Source: Methylophaga sp. (GTDB lineage Bacteria; Pseudomonadota; Gammaproteobacteria; Nitrosococcales; Methylophagaceae). From it: a stretch of 64,000 nt of DNA. The number at the start of each line of letters is the position of its first letter. The stretch's first letter is position 1. A model generated the notes under the pieces. It did not search any database and was not told the DNA's origin. It saw only the letters and a list, made by a program, of their open reading frames with translations. Positions 62,894 through 64,000 of the stretch are shown here, piece after piece. The DNA lies in contig NVWQ02000016.1 in assembly GCA_002733715.2 (NCBI GenBank), forward strand, positions 38,935 through 102,934. The letters are read 5' to 3'. Position numbers and translations under genes: made by a program.

Positions 62894-64000
62894 TTAGTTT
62901 AAAAAACCGGACATACCTTTATTTTTCTTGTTTGATTTTTTCATCAAACCTTCATATTGCTGTGACATCATATGCGATTGTATTTGCGATACAAAATCCA
63001 TCACAACGACCACAATGATCAGCAAGGATGTACCACCAAAATAGAATGGTACGCTCCAATAAAGTATTAAAAACTCGGGTAACAAACATACAGCTGTAAT
63101 ATAAATTGCTCCAGCTAGTGTAAGCCTGCCCATAACGCCATCAATATAGCGTGTTGTTTGTTCACCTGGGCGAATACCCGGGATGAACGCACCAGATTTT
63201 TGTAAATTCTCTGCTGTTTCTTTTGGATTGAACACTAATGCCGTATAGAAGAAGCAAAAGAAAATAATTGCGATGGCATAAGCCATGACATACATTGGTT
63301 GACCTGGTGACATCAATGTTGAGATATTTTGCAACCATCCCATACCTTCTGAAGTGCCAAACCAGCCTGCGATGGTAGCAGGGAATAATATAATACTTGA
63401 AGCAAATATAGCCGGGATAACACCCGCCATATTAACTTTTAAAGGTAAATGAGAAGACTGCGCCTGGTACATACGCCGACCTTGTTGTTTTTGCGCATAG
63501 TTTATGACAATCCGTCGTTGACCACGCTCCATAAACACTACAAATGCCGTTACCAGCACAACGACTGCCAGGATAATCATTAAACCTAGTGGATTGATTT
63601 CACCTTGTCTGGCCTGCTCAAATGTTTGTCCCATCGCTGATGGCAATCCAGCGACGATACCGGTAAAAATAAGCACTGAAATGCCGTTTCCTATTCCTCG
63701 CTCATTGATTTGCTCACCTAGCCACATCAAAAACATGGTACCGGTCACTAAACTGACTACAGCGCCAAAATAGAAGCTAAATCCTGGATCAGGTACTAAC
63801 CCAGGCATCATATTTGGAAAATTGGTAGCAATACCGATGGCTTGCAAACAAGCGAGTATTAGTGTTAGATATCTGGTGTACTGATTAATCTTACGACGAC
63901 CGGCTTCACCTTCTTTCTTGATCTCTTGAAGTCTTGGGTCAACAAAACTCAACACCTGCAAGATAATCGAAGCAGATATGTAAGGCATAATCCCTAAAGC
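62894..64000 (-). CDS. secY: Preprotein translocase subunit SecY, N-terminus outside window
   Basis: The frame is open to the window end, and codons beyond the internal ATG at 63988 read [12 protein letters not shown], so the true start is outside. Visible are helices from the second membrane segment ([14 protein letters not shown]) on, [48 protein letters not shown] and [11 protein letters not shown], typical of SecY. SecY is the protein-conducting channel. The rpmJ gene follows after 33 bases. Confidence 0.97.
   Translation of the reverse strand, partial: ALGIMPYISASIILQVLSFVDPRLQEIKKEGEAGRRKINQYTRYLTLILACLQAIGIATNFPNMMPGLVPDPGFSFYFGAVVSLVTGTMFLMWLGEQINERGIGNGISVLIFTGIVAGLPSAMGQTFEQARQGEINPLGLMIILAVVVLVTAFVVFMERGQRRIVINYAQKQQGRRMYQAQSSHLPLKVNMAGVIPAIFASSIILFPATIAGWFGTSEGMGWLQNISTLMSPGQPMYVMAYAIAIIFFCFFYTALVFNPKETAENLQKSGAFIPGIRPGEQTTRYIDGVMGRLTLAGAIYITAVCLLPEFLILYWSVPFYFGGTSLLIIVVVVMDFVSQIQSHMMSQQYEGLMKKSNKKNKGMSGFLN

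Overview
The window reads as chromosomal DNA of an AT-rich, Gram-negative gammaproteobacterium. Evidence: the yrbG-kdsD-kdsC-lptC-lptA-lptB order, a complete Na+-translocating NADH:quinone reductase operon (nqrABCDEF plus nqrM), lipid A/Kdo enzymes, MlaA, EfpL, and a canonical secY-rpmJ-rpsM-rpsK-rpsD-rpoA-rplQ block. I cannot name the species; a marine Thiotrichales/Piscirickettsiaceae-like lineage is only a guess. I saw no rRNA gene, tRNA gene or CRISPR array.

Layout. 1-5332: MlaA (cut by the window edge), then the Kdo/LPS transport operon, in which LptA carries an extra C-terminal SH3 domain. 5371-7546 (minus): M23 peptidase and xseA. 7735-11016: guaB and guaA; guaA is split by a one-base deletion. 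11000-14952: a 3.9-kb integrated element bounded by a 16-bp duplication of the guaA 3' end, with two tyrosine recombinases, an HUH-Rep-like protein, a small basic protein and a hemerythrin, in AT-rich, ATA-rich codon usage unlike the host. 14944-18194: acylphosphatase, a membrane protein, gnd and a nucleotidyltransferase. 18401-21490: an apparently Fur-controlled iron region (PepSY membrane protein, FMN-binding protein, porin, two small unknown proteins) with two near-identical promoter/Fur-box arrangements. 21501-23273: RbgA and CvfB. 23406-31233: an accessory block with a type IIG restriction-modification enzyme, a Cys-rich partner, and a three-gene secreted/lipoprotein cluster of unknown function.

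31309-47712: housekeeping genes (efpL, ybaN, nitroreductase, hopJ-like, rplU with an HhH extension, a large FAD/Fe-S oxidoreductase, uppP, rplM-rpsI, an LpxL-type acyltransferase, waaA, tadA, mgtE, aroC, an MFS transporter), interspersed with palindromic intergenic repeats and one decayed toxin-antitoxin locus. 47825-52209: a compact co-directional cluster with a RelBE-like module, two YbjQ proteins, a membrane M48 peptidase, a small protein, and an unusual soluble protein joining a Clp-type AAA+ domain to an FtsH-type M41 protease domain. 52206-59442: an NlpC/P60 lipoprotein, the nqr operon and a CBS-pair protein. 59443-59848 is a repeat-containing spacer, followed on the minus strand by the alpha ribosomal operon and the end of secY.

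The strongest leads are the guaA-targeted HUH/two-recombinase element beside a frameshifted guaA, the Clp-type AAA+/M41 chimera in a toxin-antitoxin-led membrane-protease cluster, the two small Fur-regulated proteins, and the secreted trio at 27252-31233.
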